A stretch of 64,000 nt of DNA from an uncultured Oscillospiraceae bacterium (GTDB lineage: Bacteria > Bacillota > Clostridia > Oscillospirales > Oscillospiraceae). Position numbers and translations under genes: made by a program. The notes under the pieces were generated by a model. The model was not told where the DNA came from and did no database searches. It was given only the letters and a program-made list of their open reading frames with translations. The DNA is taken from assembly GCA_934660965.1 (NCBI GenBank), contig CAKUIM010000009.1, positions 5,684 through 69,683 of the forward strand, read 5' to 3'. Of the stretch, positions 26,696 through 34,759 are shown piece by piece. Within the stretch, counting starts at the first letter, position 1; every line of letters begins with the position of its first letter.

Positions 26696-26732
26696 AAAAA
26701 GGCCCCGTACCCATTCCCGGGTGCGGGGCCTT
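26696..26732 (-). terminator. Terminator of the cargo operon
   Basis: GGCCCCG (26701-26707) pairs with CGGGGCC (26724-26730), with an inner ACCC/GGGT stem; on the minus strand TTTTTAT follows. It ends the NHL gene transcript and faces the recombinase gene. Confidence 0.9.
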
Positions 26733-26751
26733 CCAGGTATTGCGGATGGGG

Positions 26752-28620
26752 TTACTGCGCCGTGCCCACGGCGTCGTAGTACTGCACGCGCTCAAGCACG
26801 CCGTCCGTCACATAGAGCCGGCCGGTGGCGCGGTTGATGTCGCACCCCATGGGAGAGAAGAAGTTGCCGGGGGTGTTGGACATCTCGCCCCAGGTCTCCA
26901 GCAGCGTGCCGTCGGAGCCGTAGACCCGCATGCACTTGTGGGAGCTGTCGGAGACGACGATGTTGCCGTTGGCGGCGATGGCCACGCCGTAGGGCAACAG
27001 CATGCCGCCGTCAGCTTTATTCTCCGCGTAGCTTCCCAGGGGGTCGATGGCGCTTGCGCCAAGCTGGCCCAGGTAGCTGCCGGTGAGGGAGTAGATCTGA
27101 ATCTTATTGTTTCCGCAGTCGGCGACGAACAGGGCCGTCTGACCCTGATAGGTGCCGATCTTCAGCTCGCTGGGCTTGTTGAGCGCCCCGCCGGGGGTGC
27201 CCGCGCCGGTCCAGCTATTCACCAGGACGCCGGCGCTGTACACCTTGATGGAGTTGTCGCCCCAGCTGGACACATAGAGCAGCCCCGCGCTGTCCACCGC
27301 CACGCCCCAGGGAGAGGCCACCGCGGTGGTGAGGACGAAGGCCCCGGTCAGCGGCTTGCGGCAGACGATGCGGGAGTTGCCGAAGTCGGCCACAAACACA
27401 TAGTCCTGCCAGACCGTGACCTGCTTGGGATAGAGAAAGTAGCCCAGAGCCGTGCCGTAGCCGTAGGGCCCGCCGATGCCGCCGTAGCTGGCAAGAAGCT
27501 GGCCGTCAGCGGTAAACTTCTGGATGCGGTGGTTAAACGAGTCGGTGATGTAGACATTTCCAGTCTGCTGGTCCACGCACACGCTCTGGGGATTGGAGAA
27601 CTGCGCAGAGGAATTGCGGTAGGTGCCGTACTCGGTGAAGAGATTGGTGTTGTTGAGCACGGAGTTGTACCGCAGAATCCGGCTGTGAGAATCCAGCACA
27701 GTAAGCTTGTTATTCTCCAGAATCGCGTGGGTGGGAAGGCTCATCCCCAAATAGCCGTTTTGAGACTGGTAGAACGAGAAATTGCTGGCGTACCCGTTGT
27801 AGACCATCACCCGGTTGTTCGCGCTGTCGGTCACGGCGACCCGGCCGGTGCTCTTTTCCACATAGACCCCCCGGGGGTGGTTCATAATCCCGGGCTGGAA
27901 GCTGGTGTAATTGAAGGGCTGGTACACCCCGTAGGCCCCGAAGGACTTCAGAAACTGCCAGCTGGGGTAGGTCTGGAACACCTGGATACGGTTATTGTAG
28001 GTGTCCGCCACATAGAGCCGGTCCTGGCTGTCAATGGACAGACCCTGCTGCACGGCGAACTGCCCCTGGGCGGTGCCGTAGGAGCCGTAGGCGGCCAGAA
28101 AATTGCCGTCGGAGTCAAATTTCTGGATGCGATGGTTGAGCTCATCGCTGACATAGTAGTTGCCCCGGCTGTCCTGGACGATGGAGCGGGGGATGTTGAA
28201 CTGCCCCTCTCCGGTGCCCGCCCCGCCCCACTGGGAGACAAAGGTCAGGGCGTTGCTGTACTTCTTGATGGTGTTGCTCCCCAGCTCGCACACCAGGATG
28301 TTGTTGGCGTTGTCCACATAGACGAACAGCGGCATGTCAATCCCGGTGATAGAGTCCACGCAGCGAAAAGAGCTATTGAGCTTCAGAATGCGGTTATTTG
28401 CCATGTCGGCCACATAGTAGTAGCCATAGGTGTCCTTGGAGATTGCTACAGGATTGCCCAGGTTGTAGTCGGGCTGCGTCTTGCCCACGCCGCTGCCCAG
28501 AACGCCGGCGTACTCATAAAGAGCAGAGGGCTCCGAGGCGGCGGCGCCGGCACACAGCAAGGCGGCGCACACAATGGCGGCACACATACGGATCAAACCT
28601 TTGGAAACGAATCTTTTCAT
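26752..28620 (-). CDS. Secreted NHL-repeat beta-propeller protein
   Basis: This 622-residue protein starts with a signal peptide (residues 1-28, MKRFVSKGLIRMCAAIVCAA, cut near AGAAASE). The rest is a run of about 10-12 NHL-type repeats of ~45 residues, recognisable by recurring blocks such as YYVADMANNRILKL, YYVSDELNHRIQKF, LYVADTYNNRIQVF and VYITDSFNHRIQKF. These form one or two beta-propellers. No enzyme motif is apparent; NHL propellers bind ligands or proteins, and some are lyases. AAGGAG precedes ATG 28620. It is last in the element's minus-strand gene row, 117 bases after the MaoC gene, and base composition is less GC-rich than its neighbours. Confidence 0.88.
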   Translation of the reverse strand: MKRFVSKGLIRMCAAIVCAALLCAGAAASEPSALYEYAGVLGSGVGKTQPDYNLGNPVAISKDTYGYYYVADMANNRILKLNSSFRCVDSITGIDMPLFVYVDNANNILVCELGSNTIKKYSNALTFVSQWGGAGTGEGQFNIPRSIVQDSRGNYYVSDELNHRIQKFDSDGNFLAAYGSYGTAQGQFAVQQGLSIDSQDRLYVADTYNNRIQVFQTYPSWQFLKSFGAYGVYQPFNYTSFQPGIMNHPRGVYVEKSTGRVAVTDSANNRVMVYNGYASNFSFYQSQNGYLGMSLPTHAILENNKLTVLDSHSRILRYNSVLNNTNLFTEYGTYRNSSAQFSNPQSVCVDQQTGNVYITDSFNHRIQKFTADGQLLASYGGIGGPYGYGTALGYFLYPKQVTVWQDYVFVADFGNSRIVCRKPLTGAFVLTTAVASPWGVAVDSAGLLYVSSWGDNSIKVYSAGVLVNSWTGAGTPGGALNKPSELKIGTYQGQTALFVADCGNNKIQIYSLTGSYLGQLGASAIDPLGSYAENKADGGMLLPYGVAIAANGNIVVSDSSHKCMRVYGSDGTLLETWGEMSNTPGNFFSPMGCDINRATGRLYVTDGVLERVQYYDAVGTAQ

Positions 28621-28736
28621 CACAACTCCTTCCCTTCGGTAAAGCACTCCGGCTCTCGCCGGAGCTGTCCTCCGTAAAACCCTCGCCGCCACAAGCTCCC
28701 GCAAAGAGGCCCCGGCGGCCGCCTATCCGCCCCCCT

Positions 28737-29159
28737 TCATTGGTAGGTTTTGACCACCGCCTCTCCAGTCAGAACGGGCACAGCATCCTCTCGGAGGATG
28801 GTGGTCTCCATCCGCAGCCGGTGATGGGGCAGCTTTTCCAGCACACGCACCGTCACCAAAATACCCTGACCCAGATACACCGGGCTGTGGAATTCAAACC
28901 TGTGGGAGCAGTAAACTGTCCCGAAGCCGGGCAGCTTCTGCCCGATCAGCACTGACACAAAGGCCAGCAGGTGCACGCCGTGGCAGATCCGATGGCGGAA
29001 CACCGTGCGTGCAGCGGCCTCGTCGCTGACATGAAAGGAATCGCGGTCGCCGATGAGGGCGGAAAAGGCGTCCACCTGGCCCTCCTCCAGCCGGACCCCC
29101 ATCTGGGCGGTCTGGCCTACCTTAATCTCATCATAGGGGATAAATCTCGTCTCACTCAT
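28737..29159 (-). CDS. MaoC-like hydratase/dehydratase
   Basis: This 140-residue single hot-dog domain protein resembles MaoC/(R)-enoyl-CoA hydratases. The catalytic Asp/His pair is seen as GDRDSFHVS (usual form GDxNPhH), followed by RICHGVHLLAFVS, the hydratase-2 motif region. It would add or remove water at an acyl thioester. It overlaps the ketosynthase III-like gene by 8 bases, so the two are coupled. A second MaoC protein lies just outside the element at 36531 but is only distantly similar. Confidence 0.85.
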   Translation of the reverse strand: MSETRFIPYDEIKVGQTAQMGVRLEEGQVDAFSALIGDRDSFHVSDEAAARTVFRHRICHGVHLLAFVSVLIGQKLPGFGTVYCSHRFEFHSPVYLGQGILVTVRVLEKLPHHRLRMETTILREDAVPVLTGEAVVKTYQ

Positions 29160-30171
29160 CCCAGGGCCCCCACCGCACGCCGGTGGCCGCCCAGGTGTAG
29201 CCCGTGCCGGCGGACACCAGCACCGCGTTGTCCCCGGCCCGGAGCTTGCCCGCGCGCTCCCCCTCCCACAGGGAGATGAAGCAGTCGGCGCTCTGGCAGT
29301 GGCCGTATTCCTCCAGAACGAAGGTCTGGTCCTCCGTCAGGCCGAACCGGCCCAGCAGATGGCCCAGGATAGAACGCTTCATGAAAATGGGCGCCAGATA
29401 GTCGATATGATCCCGGCCGAAGCCGCTGCGGTCGGCCGCCCGGGCCACCACGGAGATGAAGTTGTCCATGGTCACCGGGTCCAGCCGCTCCTTCATATTC
29501 TTGATATCCATCACCCGCAGGTATTTATCCCCCGGCGGCATGTGGTCAAAGTTGGCAAAGTTCTGGCAGCCCAAGCCGGGCACCGAGATGTCCTTGGCAA
29601 ACTGCCCGTCGGTAATCATGGCACTCTCCAGGATGACGTTCTCCCGCAGCCCCCGCTCCAGCAGCACCGCCGCGGCGCCGTCGCCGAAGTTGAACATAAA
29701 GCGGCTGGCCGAGTCCTTATAGTTGATGAGGTCCCCCTCCTTGGAGGAGGAGACCATCAGCACGTGCTGCAAGGACGGGTCCTGAAGCATCATGGACTTG
29801 AGCACCTTCAGCCCCCATACCCCGGCGGAGCACAGGTTGTGAATCTCGAAGGCCACGGCGTTGTCCGCGCCGATGCCGTGCTGAATGGCGGCCGCGCAGT
29901 TGAATAAGTAGAAGTCCTTGTATTCACTTCCACAATATACCACCATGTCAAGGCGAAGAGGGTCGAAATTTGTCAAAGCCCGCTTTGCCGCCTCAATTCC
30001 CATGGAAGAAACTGTTTCCTCCGGCCCCGCCTTGTGGATGAGCTTGATGCCGAACTTCTCCCGGATAACCTGCTCGGGGATGTCGGATGCCTGGGCAATC
30101 CACGCGCTGTCCCGGATGGCCTCGGGCACATAGCAGCCGATGCTGCGGATGCCCACTGTCACATCGTTCAT
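29152..30171 (-). CDS. Ketosynthase III (FabH-like) protein with altered catalytic triad
   Basis: This 339-residue thiolase-fold protein resembles 3-oxoacyl-ACP synthase III. The nucleophile Cys114 is present in HNLCSAGVWG, and the fold motifs FNFGDGAAAVLLE and the glycine-rich end (LVSAGTGYTWAATGVRW) are intact. The FabH His of PHQAN is replaced within APIFMKRSIL, and the Asn of the GNTSAAS motif is replaced in EYGHCQSADCF, where a His (291) occupies that place. It may therefore carry out acyl transfer or a different condensation than FabH. It lies 12 bases after the ligase gene, indicating a shared substrate as a CoA thioester. Confidence 0.82.
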   Translation of the reverse strand: MNDVTVGIRSIGCYVPEAIRDSAWIAQASDIPEQVIREKFGIKLIHKAGPEETVSSMGIEAAKRALTNFDPLRLDMVVYCGSEYKDFYLFNCAAAIQHGIGADNAVAFEIHNLCSAGVWGLKVLKSMMLQDPSLQHVLMVSSSKEGDLINYKDSASRFMFNFGDGAAAVLLERGLRENVILESAMITDGQFAKDISVPGLGCQNFANFDHMPPGDKYLRVMDIKNMKERLDPVTMDNFISVVARAADRSGFGRDHIDYLAPIFMKRSILGHLLGRFGLTEDQTFVLEEYGHCQSADCFISLWEGERAGKLRAGDNAVLVSAGTGYTWAATGVRWGPWDE

Positions 30172-30183
30172 GCCGCGCCCCCC

Positions 30184-31743
30184 TTAATCCCGGGGCTGGC
30201 CGTAAAGGTCTGTCACCTGCTTGACCACGATTTTCCCCACGTTGTTCTTGGGCACGTCGTCCACAAAGGTGACATACTTGGGGATTTTATAGCGGGCCAG
30301 CTTGCCGTTGAGACAGGCGAGAATTTCCTCCTTGGTGATGGCCCTGCCCGGCTTGAGGGACACCACCGCCTTGCCCACCTCGCCCCACTTCTCATCGGGC
30401 ACGCCGAACACGCAGCACTCCCGCACGGCGTCGATGTCGTAGAGGGCGCTTTCGATCTCGGGCGGGAACACGTTCTCGCCGCCGGAAATGAACATATTTT
30501 TCTTCCGGCCCACGATATAATAGAAGCCGTCCTTGTCTACGCTTGCCATGTCGCCGGTGTGGACCCAGCCGTCCACCAGGGTGGAAGCTGTCTCGGTCTC
30601 GTTGCCCCAATAGCCCGAGAAGATCTGGGGGCCGCTCCACAAAAGCTCGCCGGGGGTATCGGGCGTTGTCACCGTATTGCCGTCGTCGTCGATGAGCTTT
30701 ACCATGGTGAGATAGAAGGGCTTGCCCACAGAGGCGAACTTCTCCCGGACGGTCTCGTCGGAGACAAACTGGGGCGGGGTGGACAGGTTATTGGGGCCTG
30801 CCTCGGTCATGCCGTAGCCCAGCACGAACTTGATGCCCTTGTTCCAGAACTCCTCCATGATATTGATGGGGGTGGGGGCGGCGCCGGCCATGACCCACCG
30901 AAGGCTGCTCAGATCCGCCGCGGCAAACTCCGGCTGCTCCACCATCATGCGGAAAATGGTGGCCGCGCCGAACAGGAGGGTGGTCTTCTCCTTCTCGATA
31001 ACGGCAAGGGTGGTCTTGGGGTCGTACACCCGGTTGATGTAGATGGTCCCGCCCACGTGGAGCAGGGGCAGGGTCAGCAGGTTCCAGCCGCCGGTGTGGA
31101 ACAGGGGCAGCAGGATGACCGCGCTGTCGTTGTAATTGAGGCCCCAGGTGCAGATCTCGCTGAAGGAGTTGAAGATCTCGCACCGGTGAGAGATGAGCCC
31201 GCCCTTGGGAAGGCCGGTGGTCCCGCCGGTGTGGATGATGAGGTGGATGTCCTCCAGCTCCAACGTGGGGCAGGAGACGGCGGCGGCATCGCCGCCCTCC
31301 AGCAGCTCGTCATACACTGCGTGGCCCAGCGGGTTGGGAGCGTCCAGACAGATGAACTGCTTCATCACACCGTTCTCGGCCAGCTTCTGGGCTGTGGCGG
31401 CGTTGATGCCCTCATAAATCAGCACCTTGGGCTGTTCGCTGGTCATGAGCTGCGTCAGCTCCTCGGCAGACAGGCGGGCGTTGTAGGGCACCAGGATGGC
31501 GCCCAGCTTGCCGGTGGCGAAATAGCCGTCGATAAGCTCGATGCGGTTGCGGCTGATAAAGGCCACGCGGTCACCCTTGTTGATGCCGTACCGGTCGCGC
31601 AGCAGGTTGGCCAGCGTATTGGCGCGGCGATCCAGATCGCCGTATGTATAGCGGCAGCCGGTATCCAGGTCCACCACGGCCACCTTGTTGGGCTCCAGCC
31701 GGGCCCGGGCATATGCATAATTGCCGATCCAGCCGTTATCCAT
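30184..31743 (-). CDS. Acyl-CoA synthetase (AMP-forming ligase)
   Basis: This 519-residue ANL-superfamily enzyme activates a carboxylic acid through an acyl-adenylate to a CoA thioester. Motifs: P-loop HTGGTTGLPKG (near residue 185), YGMTEAGPN (near 335), WVHTGDMASVD (adenylate-binding Asp), GRKKNMFISGGENVFPPEIE hinge, and the C-terminal catalytic Lys in KNNVGKIVVK. It resembles medium/long-chain fatty acid or aromatic acid CoA ligases; the acid is unknown. GGAGGC precedes the ATG. It is clustered with symporter, ketosynthase-like and MaoC genes, so it likely activates the imported acid. Confidence 0.9.
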   Translation of the reverse strand: MDNGWIGNYAYARARLEPNKVAVVDLDTGCRYTYGDLDRRANTLANLLRDRYGINKGDRVAFISRNRIELIDGYFATGKLGAILVPYNARLSAEELTQLMTSEQPKVLIYEGINAATAQKLAENGVMKQFICLDAPNPLGHAVYDELLEGGDAAAVSCPTLELEDIHLIIHTGGTTGLPKGGLISHRCEIFNSFSEICTWGLNYNDSAVILLPLFHTGGWNLLTLPLLHVGGTIYINRVYDPKTTLAVIEKEKTTLLFGAATIFRMMVEQPEFAAADLSSLRWVMAGAAPTPINIMEEFWNKGIKFVLGYGMTEAGPNNLSTPPQFVSDETVREKFASVGKPFYLTMVKLIDDDGNTVTTPDTPGELLWSGPQIFSGYWGNETETASTLVDGWVHTGDMASVDKDGFYYIVGRKKNMFISGGENVFPPEIESALYDIDAVRECCVFGVPDEKWGEVGKAVVSLKPGRAITKEEILACLNGKLARYKIPKYVTFVDDVPKNNVGKIVVKQVTDLYGQPRD

Positions 31744-31770
31744 GTGAAAGCCTCCTTTTCAAGTTTGCTC

Positions 31771-32385
31771 TTAACTGTTCATTTTACCAGCGACATACAG
31801 GATGCGCTGTGCCAGATTCTTCATCGTCGTGACGCCCTCAGTGTCTTCGGCCGCGTCCTTTGCGCCGCCTTTTCCGGCAACGCCGACGTTCCAGTAGGTA
31901 TTGTTTACAATCAGGCAGTCATTGGCGGCCGCCCACAGCAGAATCTGAGCAAAGGCGAAGTTATGCCCCGCCCGGCGGGCTACGGTCACAGGCGCCGCAA
32001 TCTTGCCGCTGAGGACGCTTGCGCTGAATTCGTAAGCGCCTTCTTTTGCCTTCATCTCGCTGACAGCCCAGCGTCCGCAGAAGCCGGTGCGGTCCAGAAC
32101 AGCCTTTAGTTCAGCAGAGATCGAGCTGTGGTACACAGGGCTGCCTAACAGCAGCACGTCGGCCTCCACGATTTTTGCAAATACCGGCTGAAAATCGTCC
32201 TGATGGACACAAGCCTTTGCCTGAACGCAGCCGTAGCAGCCGCGGCAGCCTTTGATATTCAGGTCGCATACCCGAATGAGTTCCGTTTCCGCCCCGTTGG
32301 CGGCGCATTCCTCCAGAACCATGTTCAGATATTGGTCTGTGTTGCCATTGACGCGAGGGCTGCCGGAGAGAGCCAGAATTTTCAT
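31771..32385 (-). CDS. NADPH-dependent FMN reductase / flavodoxin-like oxidoreductase
   Basis: This 204-residue flavodoxin-fold protein begins with KILALSGSPRVNGNTDQYL (FMN phosphate loop) and contains GCRGCYGCVQAKACVHQDDF, the cysteine-rich stretch typical of iron-sulfur-flavoprotein-like members, and GSPVYHSSISAELKAVLDRTG. It likely reduces a flavin or a bound substrate; the partner is unknown. ATG 32385 is chosen over an upstream start because the fold begins there. Base composition is visibly lower in GC than the flanking chromosome. It lies 27 bases before the ligase gene and after a 209-base gap holding strong hairpins. Confidence 0.87.
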   Translation of the reverse strand: MKILALSGSPRVNGNTDQYLNMVLEECAANGAETELIRVCDLNIKGCRGCYGCVQAKACVHQDDFQPVFAKIVEADVLLLGSPVYHSSISAELKAVLDRTGFCGRWAVSEMKAKEGAYEFSASVLSGKIAAPVTVARRAGHNFAFAQILLWAAANDCLIVNNTYWNVGVAGKGGAKDAAEDTEGVTTMKNLAQRILYVAGKMNS

Positions 32386-32474
32386 GAAAAACACCCCATG
32401 CTTTAAGATTTTCAGGCTCGCGTTCGGAGACGCTTTCACGAAACCAAATTATCCTGCCAGTCATAGACTTTTGG

Positions 32475-32578
32475 CTTACTCCGGACGGGCTCCGAGAGGC
32501 CCGTCCGGAGTAAGGCTGCAGGGCTTCGCACAGGAGGTCTGCCGGGCATCCGGGGCAGCCGGTCCGGGCGCCCGGCAG
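32475..32578 (-). other. Two strong hairpins between symporter and flavin reductase genes
   Basis: A perfect 16-bp inverted repeat (arms 32475-32490 and 32499-32514, loop of 8) and a second GC stem (CTGCCGGGC near 32538 with GCCCGGCAG near 32578) fill the gap. Neither is followed by a T-tract on the minus strand, so they may be mRNA stability or processing elements, or weak terminators, rather than clear terminators. Confidence 0.6.
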
Positions 32579-32594
32579 GGTCAGCGGCAAAGAC

Positions 32595-34094
32595 TTAGAG
32601 CTTCATCACCGCGTCCAGCTTGGGCGAGAGCTCCTGCTTCTTGGTGCACAGGGAGACAATCACCGTCACGGCCACCGCAAGGGCGGAGGTAATGAAGTAG
32701 CCGGGCAGGCTGCTGGGGTACTTGAAGCCGAAGAAGGGGATGATGTTGAACACCAGGGACACCGCCACGCCGCACAGCGCGCCCTTCTCGTTGCAGCGGT
32801 CCCACAGAAGACCCATGACGAACACGGGGAAGGTGCCGGACACCAGGGTGCCCCAGCCGAAGGTGCCCAGCAGGGCCACCATCTCGGTGGAGTAGATGGA
32901 CACCACGATGGAGGCGATGCCCAGGATAAACATGAAGATGCGGGAGACGTTGACCTGTTTCTCGGGGGCGATCTTGATGCCCAGGGCAGAGGTCAGGTCC
33001 TTGGAAATAAGGGTGGAGGACGACGTCAGGAACATACTGGCGGAGGAGAGCGCCGCGGCCAGCACGGCGGCGTACACCAGCACCTGGGCCCAGATGCCCA
33101 GATAGTCGGCAAAGGCATAAATGGCCTGGTCGCCAGAGGCGAGAGGCTCGATGGTGCCGGTAGCCACGAGATAGAGCGCGCCGTAGGCGGCCACAACGGC
33201 CAGGAAGCCCACGATGGTGTGGGTGATGGCGGTGACAAGGCCGGCCTTGGGCAGGTCGCGGGGGCTCTTCACCGCATACATGCGGGTGAGCACCTGGGGC
33301 TGGCCCACGCACCCGAGGATGGGGATGAGCATCCACGTCAGGCTGATGCCGCCGGGCATGGTGCCCCAGGCGTCCAGCAGGGTGGCACCCAGGGTCTTGG
33401 TCACGCCGTTGGTGGCGCCGGTGACGGAGGGCACCGCGGACACGGCCTTCAGCACGTTTCCGAAGCCGCCGGTGACGGCGAAGAACGCGATGATGAGGAC
33501 CAGGCCGGCAAACACCATCACCAGGCCCTGGAATGCCTGGCTGAGAAGGCCGCCCACCTCACCGGACAGGGCGGTGTAGATGGTAAGTAAGCCGAAGATC
33601 AGGAAGCCCGCCACGATGGGGGGGATGTCCACCAGCTGGGCGATGAGGGCGGAGCCGGCGGAGATCTGGGCGGCCAGGTAGCCCACGCAGCCCAGGCAGA
33701 TGATGATGGACATCATGGCCTTGATCAGGCGGTTGTTGTTGAAGCGCACGTCACAGATGTCGCCCAGGCTGGAGATGGGGGCGATCTCGGCCATGGCCCG
33801 CATCTTCTTGCCCAGAATGATGTAGCTCATGGCGAAGGCCGCGCCGGAGAGCATCCAGAAGGTCATGGCGTTGCCGGAGGTGTAGATGATACCGGGCACA
33901 CCCACCAGCGCGAAGGCGGACGCGATGCCCGCCATGGAGGAGAGGCCCACGGCCACCGGCCCGAACATGGCGGTGCCGCCGAAGTACGCCTGGGCCGTGT
34001 TGGCCTTCTTCTTGGACCAGACGCCGATGCCGAAGGAGATCGCGATCATCAGGGCGGAAAAAACTGCGATAATAATAACGGTCGTGGTTCCCAT
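32595..34094 (-). CDS. Sodium:solute symporter (SSS family)
   Basis: This 499-residue polytopic protein has about 13 membrane helices and SSS-family features: GLSSMAGIASAFALVGVPG (the unwound sodium-site helix 1), LGCVGQPQVLTRMYAVKS, and ALSSASMFLTSSSTLISKDL (helix 8 sodium site). Family members import carboxylates such as pantothenate, acetate or proline with sodium. The substrate here is presumably the acid activated by the ligase downstream. The start is one base after the stop of the small membrane protein gene, so the pair is coupled. Confidence 0.92.
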   Translation of the reverse strand: MGTTTVIIIAVFSALMIAISFGIGVWSKKKANTAQAYFGGTAMFGPVAVGLSSMAGIASAFALVGVPGIIYTSGNAMTFWMLSGAAFAMSYIILGKKMRAMAEIAPISSLGDICDVRFNNNRLIKAMMSIIICLGCVGYLAAQISAGSALIAQLVDIPPIVAGFLIFGLLTIYTALSGEVGGLLSQAFQGLVMVFAGLVLIIAFFAVTGGFGNVLKAVSAVPSVTGATNGVTKTLGATLLDAWGTMPGGISLTWMLIPILGCVGQPQVLTRMYAVKSPRDLPKAGLVTAITHTIVGFLAVVAAYGALYLVATGTIEPLASGDQAIYAFADYLGIWAQVLVYAAVLAAALSSASMFLTSSSTLISKDLTSALGIKIAPEKQVNVSRIFMFILGIASIVVSIYSTEMVALLGTFGWGTLVSGTFPVFVMGLLWDRCNEKGALCGVAVSLVFNIIPFFGFKYPSSLPGYFITSALAVAVTVIVSLCTKKQELSPKLDAVMKL

Positions 34095-34095
34095 A

Positions 34096-34548
34096 TCAGC
34101 AAGCCCCCTTTACTTCGTCTATCCTGCGGACTTTTTGGCAGAAGTCCTCCCAGTCCTTTTCCGACAGCCACTCGTCCTGGCGCAGCTGAAGGCCCAGGTT
34201 CAGCGTCAGCTGCCCGCCGATCCAGTAGAGGAAAATGGTAGGTGCGAAGGACGGATGGAAGCCCAGGAAGGTGAATGTAGGCTCCACACCGGCGAAGAGA
34301 TCGCCGTAGTAGCCGGAGAGGATGAAGCTCACCAGCCACAGCACGGCCCAGCACAGCATGGGGTAGATGAGGAAGCGCTTGGACACAATTCCGTTTTTCG
34401 CCACGCCCAGCATCATGTGCAGGAACATGAGCACCACGCCCAGGCACATGCCTACCACAAAGTGCCCTGTGGTGCCTGTCACGATGCAGGCGATCCAGAG
34501 GATCGCGATAAGAATCGCGATCGGGGTTTTGCTCTTGGATATGTTCAT
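34096..34548 (-). CDS. Small membrane protein paired with the symporter
   Basis: This 150-residue protein has about four hydrophobic helices (residues 9-28, 31-49, 60-80, 100-122) and a charged C-terminal tail (RQDEWLSEKDWEDFCQKVRR). I do not recognise the family. Its stop and the symporter start are separated by one base. Pairing of a short membrane protein with an SSS symporter is known (for example YhdT with PanF), so a small subunit role is likely but unproved. It is first in the cargo operon behind a sigma-A promoter and TetR-type operator. Confidence 0.75.
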   Translation of the reverse strand: MNISKSKTPIAILIAILWIACIVTGTTGHFVVGMCLGVVLMFLHMMLGVAKNGIVSKRFLIYPMLCWAVLWLVSFILSGYYGDLFAGVEPTFTFLGFHPSFAPTIFLYWIGGQLTLNLGLQLRQDEWLSEKDWEDFCQKVRRIDEVKGAC

Positions 34549-34600
34549 ACGTTTTGCCTCCTTCTTTCTGTCACCGATTTTGGAACTGCATGCACTCCTA

Positions 34601-34625
34601 CATGAAACCTGAATTATGTTTCATG
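34601..34625. promoter_or_regulatory. TetR-type operator at the cargo operon start
   Basis: CATGAAAC (34601-34608) and GTTTCATG (34618-34625) form a perfect 8-bp inverted repeat with a 9-base centre, starting 9 bases downstream of the -10. A related sequence, AAACCTGATTCATG, occurs in the tetR promoter. Confidence 0.8.
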
Positions 34626-34633
34626 TTTACTCA

Positions 34634-34662
34634 AACATACCATCTCAAAAGAGCAATGTCAA
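34634..34662 (-). promoter_or_regulatory. Sigma-A promoter of the cargo operon
   Basis: On the minus strand a consensus TTGACA (34662-34657), a 17-base spacer and TATGTT (34639-34634). The transcription start should fall within or beside the TetR operator. Confidence 0.88.
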
Positions 34663-34759
34663 TAGTTTTATTTCCCATTTTTTCGCCCCGTTTGGTCGTT
34701 TTCACCAATCGCAGAAAAAAGGAATGCCCGGAGGCAAAATCCTTGTCTCCGGGCATGTT

